Assembly (NCBI RefSeq): GCF_003347205.1
Contig: NZ_QQBJ01000017.1
Coordinates: 124,001 to 188,000 of the forward strand
DNA: 64,000 bases
Direction of reading: 5' to 3'
DNA from: Mycolicibacterium moriokaense
GTDB taxonomy: Bacteria; Actinomycetota; Actinomycetes; Mycobacteriales; Mycobacteriaceae
Shown: positions 60,449 through 64,000 of the stretch, one piece after another
Layout of the letters: each line of letters opens with the position of its first letter
Numbering within the stretch: position 1 is the first letter of the stretch
Position numbers and translations under genes: made by a program
Notes under the pieces: generated by a model
Database searches by the model: none
Seen by the model: the letters and a program-made list of their open reading frames with translations, nothing else
What the model was told of the DNA's origin: nothing

Positions 60449-61318
60449 ATGCCGATCGACCCTAACGCCATAGGTGCCAAAACCGACCCGCACGTCTTCG
60501 AATGGACCGACCGCGACACCCTGCTGTATGCGCTCGGCGTCGGCGCGGGTCTCGATGACCTCGCCTTCACCACGGAGAACAGTCACGACATCCCGCAACA
60601 GGTGTTGCCGACGTATGCCGTCATCGCGTGCACCGGTTTCGCAGCGGCCGGCAAGATCGGCTCCTTCAACTTCGCGATGCTGCTGCACGGATCCCAGGAG
60701 ATCCGGCTCTACGAGCCGTTGCCCGCGGCCGGAAAGCTCAGCGTCGTCGGCGAGGTGGCCGATATCCAGGACAAGGGCGAGGGCAAGAACGCCATCGTGA
60801 TGCTGAAGGCGACGGGCACCAACCCCGACACCGGCAAGGTGGTTGCCGAGACGATGGCCACCGCGGTCATCCGCGGCGAGGGTGGCTTCGGCGGGCAGCC
60901 GGGCCAGCGGCCCGCGGCACCCGAGATCCCCGACAGCGAACCCGATGCGCGCGTCGCGCTGCCGACCCGCGACGATCAGGCGTTGATCTACCGGCTCTCC
61001 GGCGACCGCAACCCGCTGCACAGCGATCCGTGGTTCGCCCGCGAGATGGCAGGCTTCCCGAAGCCGATCCTGCACGGACTGTGCACCTACGGGGTGGCGG
61101 GACGGGCGCTGGTCGGCGAACTCGGCGGCGGTGACGCCACCAAGGTCACCGCGATCGCGTCGCGGTTCACCTCGCCGGTCTTTCCGGGCGAGACGCTCAC
61201 CACCTCGATCTGGCGCACCGAGGCCGGGCGTGCGGTGTTCCGCACCGAGGCGGCCGACCCGGACGGGTCGAATGCGCGGCTGGTGCTGGAGGACGGCGTC
61301 GTCGAATACACGAACTGA
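60449..61318 (+). CDS. htdY: HtdY-like (3R)-hydroxyacyl dehydratase (double hotdog)
   Basis: 289 residues. The N-terminal hotdog lacks the catalytic pair; the C-terminal hotdog carries the hydratase-2 motif YRLSGDRNPLHSDPWFAREMAGFPKPILHGL with the Asp/His pair. Dehydrates (3R)-hydroxyacyl-CoA/ACP. AAGGGAG precedes ATG 60449. Corresponds to Rv3389c. Divergent from the MarR gene. Confidence 0.9.
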   Translation: MPIDPNAIGAKTDPHVFEWTDRDTLLYALGVGAGLDDLAFTTENSHDIPQQVLPTYAVIACTGFAAAGKIGSFNFAMLLHGSQEIRLYEPLPAAGKLSVVGEVADIQDKGEGKNAIVMLKATGTNPDTGKVVAETMATAVIRGEGGFGGQPGQRPAAPEIPDSEPDARVALPTRDDQALIYRLSGDRNPLHSDPWFAREMAGFPKPILHGLCTYGVAGRALVGELGGGDATKVTAIASRFTSPVFPGETLTTSIWRTEAGRAVFRTEAADPDGSNARLVLEDGVVEYTN

Positions 61319-61338
61319 CCGGCGGTCGGTGGTACAGG

Positions 61339-62229
61339 ATGTCCACCATGAAGCTGGTCGTCGGTTACCTGGCCACACCCGGTGGCGCAGACGCGGTGGC
61401 GCTCGGAGTCCGGCTCGCCCGGACTCTCGGCGCGGAGTTGGAACTTTGTATCGTGCTGCCGCCAGACCGCGCGGACACCGCGCGGCTGTCGGTCGGTGAC
61501 TTCGACGACCTGCTGGCCGAACAGGCGCAGAAGTGGTTGGACGGTGCGGCGGTGCCGCCGGACGTCGTCGTGCACAGCCACGTCGTCTTTTCCGAGTCGT
61601 TCGCCGACGGGCTGCTGCAGGAGGTCGCGCGGCTGGAGGCCGACGCCATCGTGGTCGGCGGCTCCGGCGGCGGGTTGGCCGGACCGTTCTCGCTCGGCTC
61701 GGTGGTCAACGAACTGCTGCACTCGGCGCCGGTTCCCGTCGTGGTCGCGCCCCGCGGCACCCGCCACTCCGACGTCGAACGGGTACGCGAGGTGACGTGC
61801 GCTATCGGCGAGCGTCAGGGCGCGGAGCTGTTGCTGCGCACCGCTGTTCGTTTCAGCAAGGCCGCGGGCACACCGTTGCGGCTGGCGTCGCTGGTGGCCC
61901 TCGATCCGACATTCGGCCACCTTCGCGGCGACGTGGACGCCGTCCGGGAACGCGCGCTCGATCACGCGCAGCGCACCCTGGAGGCAGCCAAAGAGGCGCT
62001 GCCCGAGGCGATTCCGGTGACATCGACCGTCGTCGACGGGCTGACCGTCGAGGATGCGGTCAGCAAGCTCACCTGGCGCGACGGCGATCTGATCATGGTC
62101 GGGTCGAGTCGGCTCAGCGCGCCCAAGAGGCTGTTCCTCGGGTCGACGGCGGCGAAGATGCTCCGGGTGCTCGACGTGCCGATGATGGTGGTGCCCCGAG
62201 ACCAGATGGACACGGGCGCGCTGCCGTAG
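61339..62229 (+). CDS. Two-domain universal stress protein
   Basis: 296 residues. Two USP domains (about 3-140 and 150-290). Each ends with a G-x2-G-x9-G-type nucleotide loop: VGGSGGGLAGPFSLGSVVNELL and VGSSRLSAPKRLFLGSTAAKML. It follows htdY by 20 bp on the same strand, so is likely co-transcribed. ATG 61339; a second ATG three codons in (MKLVVGY) is equally plausible. Confidence 0.87.
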   Translation: MSTMKLVVGYLATPGGADAVALGVRLARTLGAELELCIVLPPDRADTARLSVGDFDDLLAEQAQKWLDGAAVPPDVVVHSHVVFSESFADGLLQEVARLEADAIVVGGSGGGLAGPFSLGSVVNELLHSAPVPVVVAPRGTRHSDVERVREVTCAIGERQGAELLLRTAVRFSKAAGTPLRLASLVALDPTFGHLRGDVDAVRERALDHAQRTLEAAKEALPEAIPVTSTVVDGLTVEDAVSKLTWRDGDLIMVGSSRLSAPKRLFLGSTAAKMLRVLDVPMMVVPRDQMDTGALP

Positions 62230-62248
62230 GCGCCAGAGGGGCCGTCTA

Positions 62249-62271
62249 TCGAACATCGAACAGATGTTCGA
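62249..62271. promoter_or_regulatory. LexA (SOS) box upstream of dnaE2, perfect, plus half-site
   Basis: TCGAACAGATGTTCGA at 62256-62271 matches TCGAAC-N4-GTTCGA in all positions. An additional TCGAAC half-site begins 7 bp upstream (62249-62254) in the same orientation, giving an overlapping arrangement. Confidence 0.92.
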
Positions 62272-62283
62272 TAGACTGTGTCG

Positions 62284-64000
62284 ATGGGTTGGCACAACGG
62301 GCCCCCGAGCTGGACCGAGATGGAGCGGGTGCTCACGAGCAAGCCGCGCCGGGCAGGCTGGCCCATCGACCAGCAGATCGGCGACGGCGGTGACAGCCCG
62401 GCGTGGTCGCGCAAGCGCGGCAGCTATGAAGCTCCGGAGCCGCACCGGCGGCGACATGAAGCCCTGGATGTGCAGCGGCCCGCCTCGGCGGTGCCGTATG
62501 CGGAGTTGCATGCGCACTCGGCCTACAGCTTCCTCGACGGCGCCAGCACACCGGAGGAACTGGTCGAAGAAGCTGCCAGGCTGGACCTGCGCGCCATCGC
62601 CCTGACCGATCACGACGGGCTCTACGGGGTGGTGCGCTTCGCCGAAGCCGCCAAAGAACTCGACGTGCACACGGTGTTCGGCGCCGAGTTGTCGCTTGGC
62701 GGCGGCGACCGCACCGAGGAGCCCGATCCGCGCGGGCCGCACCTGCTGGTGCTCGCCCGTGGGCCGGAGGGGTATCGACGGCTGTCGCGCCAGTTGGCGG
62801 CGGCGCATCTCGCGGGCGGCGAGAAAGGCGTCCTGCGCTACGACTACGACGTGTTGACCGAGGCGGCGGGAGGGCACTGGCACATTCTCACCGGCTGCCG
62901 CAAAGGCCATGTCCGTCAAGCGCTTTGCGACGGCGGCCCGGAAGCCGCGGAGAAGGCGCTCGCCGACCTGGTGGACCGGTTCGGCCGCGACCGGGTCAGC
63001 GTCGAGCTCACCCATCACGGCCATCCCCTCGACGACGAGCGCAACGCCGCGCTCGCGGAGCTGGCGCCCCGGTTCGGCCTCGATGTCGTCGCCACCACCG
63101 CCGCCCACTTCGCCGAACCGTCCAGGGGCAGGCTGGCGATGGCGATGGGGGCGATCCGGGCCCGCAACTCGATCGACGAAGCGGCGGGCTACCTCGCCCC
63201 GCTGGGCGGTTCGCATCTGCGGTCGGGGGAGGAGATGGCGCGGGTCTTCGCGCACAGACCCGAGGCGGTGACCGCCGCCGCCGACCTCGGCGAGCAGTGC
63301 GCATTCGAGCTGGCGCTGATCGCCCCGCAGTTGCCGCCGTTCGACGTTCCCGACGGGCACACCGAGGACAGCTGGCTGCGGCACCTGGTCATGACAGGAG
63401 CGCGAAACCGGTACGGGCCCCCCGAACGGGCCCGGCGAGCCTATCAGCAGATCGAGCACGAGCTGAAAATCATTGCCCAGCTGAGCTTTCCGGGCTATTT
63501 CCTGGTGGTGCACGACATCACCCAGTTCTGTAGGCGCAACGGTATCCTCGCGCAGGGCAGGGGGTCTGCGGCCAACTCGGCGGTCTGCTACGCCCTCGGC
63601 GTCACCAATGTCGACCCGATCGCCAACGAGTTGCTGTTCGAGAGGTTCCTGTCCCCGGCGCGCGACGGACCGCCCGATATCGACATCGACATCGAATCGG
63701 ACCTGCGGGAGCAGGCTATTCAGTATGTCTACGACCGGTACGGCCGCGATTACGCGGCCCAGGTCGCCAACGTCATCACCTATCGCGGCCGCAGCGCGGT
63801 CCGCGACATGGCCCGGGCGCTGGGCTTCTCGCAGGGCCAGCAGGACGCCTGGAGCAAGCAGATCGGCCAGTGGGGCAACCTCGCCGAGGCGAGTCACGTC
63901 GAGGGTGTTCCCGATCCGGTCATCGACCTGGCCGCCCAGATCTCGAACCTGCCGCGGCACATGGGTATCCATTCGGGCGGCATGGTGATCTGCGATCGCC
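62284..64000 (+). CDS. dnaE2: Error-prone DNA polymerase III alpha subunit DnaE2 (3' end beyond window)
   Basis: First 572 residues of about 1,080. PHP domain from about residue 78 (YAELHAHSAYSFLDGASTPEEL, IALTDHDGLYGVVRF). Polymerase palm region from about 400: SFPGYFLVVHDITQFCRRN, GRGSAANSAVCYALGVTNVDP, and PDIDIDIESDLREQAIQY, the catalytic Asp triad area. ATG 62284 lies 13 bp after a perfect LexA box. SOS-induced with imuA'-imuB; translesion synthesis in mycobacteria needs all three. Confidence 0.95.
   Translation, partial: MGWHNGPPSWTEMERVLTSKPRRAGWPIDQQIGDGGDSPAWSRKRGSYEAPEPHRRRHEALDVQRPASAVPYAELHAHSAYSFLDGASTPEELVEEAARLDLRAIALTDHDGLYGVVRFAEAAKELDVHTVFGAELSLGGGDRTEEPDPRGPHLLVLARGPEGYRRLSRQLAAAHLAGGEKGVLRYDYDVLTEAAGGHWHILTGCRKGHVRQALCDGGPEAAEKALADLVDRFGRDRVSVELTHHGHPLDDERNAALAELAPRFGLDVVATTAAHFAEPSRGRLAMAMGAIRARNSIDEAAGYLAPLGGSHLRSGEEMARVFAHRPEAVTAAADLGEQCAFELALIAPQLPPFDVPDGHTEDSWLRHLVMTGARNRYGPPERARRAYQQIEHELKIIAQLSFPGYFLVVHDITQFCRRNGILAQGRGSAANSAVCYALGVTNVDPIANELLFERFLSPARDGPPDIDIDIESDLREQAIQYVYDRYGRDYAAQVANVITYRGRSAVRDMARALGFSQGQQDAWSKQIGQWGNLAEASHVEGVPDPVIDLAAQISNLPRHMGIHSGGMVICDR

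Noticed and set aside
61087-63972. 961-residue minus-strand open frame opposite dnaE2 and the USP gene
   Set aside because: Antisense to dnaE2, which has clear catalytic motifs and a LexA box; no domain in the antisense product.

Overview
The window is high-GC actinobacterial DNA that reads as a fast-growing mycobacterium (Mycolicibacterium-like). From about 27.7 kb to the right edge it carries mycobacterial core genes in an order close to M. tuberculosis Rv3416 down to Rv3370c: whiB3, an Rv3415c-like gene, sigD, rsdA, an Rv3412-like gene, guaB2, guaB3, choD, guaA, imuA', imuB, iunH, acrA1, htdY and dnaE2. The names rest on recognising the proteins and the synteny; no database search was run.

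Region 1 (1-9.2 kb) is accessory. A tight leftward operon encodes a benzoylformate decarboxylase-like ThDP enzyme, a small cis-CaaD-like tautomerase and a GlcD-type FAD 2-hydroxyacid dehydrogenase that runs off the left edge. This looks like mandelate or 2-oxoacid catabolism. A large LuxR-type ATPase regulator is divergent. Next come an HD-domain protein, a frameshifted alpha/beta hydrolase and three copies of an unusual short coding tail ending in a His-rich peptide. Two of these copies are followed by near-identical intrinsic terminators.

Region 2 (9.2-27.7 kb) is also accessory. It holds three Cys-type sulfatases, one small and two 786/787-residue twins. The twins bracket a GlnX-GlnH-PknG-like amino-acid-sensing locus whose kinase is shorter than canonical PknG. 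Also here are a membrane adenylate cyclase, several small secreted proteins, an overlapping DAPG-hydrolase-like/SRPBCC gene pair and a ThrE-like exporter that ends in a strong terminator.

Region 3 (27.7-42 kb) is conserved core: the redox regulator WhiB3, the SigD/RsdA sigma/anti-sigma pair, purine synthesis (GuaB2, GuaB3, GuaA), a ChoD-type GMC oxidoreductase, a PhoU-like protein, a DMT transporter and an SDR.

Region 4 (41-50 kb) contains a five-gene leftward operon with MymA-like content (esterase, SDR, ferritin-like diiron protein, Baeyer-Villiger-type monooxygenase, MerR regulator). Beside it is a lipoprotein / S53 peptidase / zinc-ribbon membrane protein operon.

Region 5 (50-64 kb) holds the SOS mutasome split in two: imuA'-imuB behind an imperfect LexA box, and dnaE2 behind a perfect one with an extra half-site. 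Between them lie a DUF1254-type protein, a PGRS-like Gly/Asn-rich surface protein without a PE domain, a nucleoside hydrolase, the AcrA1-like acyl-CoA reductase, a MarR regulator, the HtdY-like dehydratase and a universal stress protein.

No rRNA, tRNA, CRISPR array, insertion sequence or prophage was recognised. Most long antisense reading frames are by-products of the high GC content and are not annotated.
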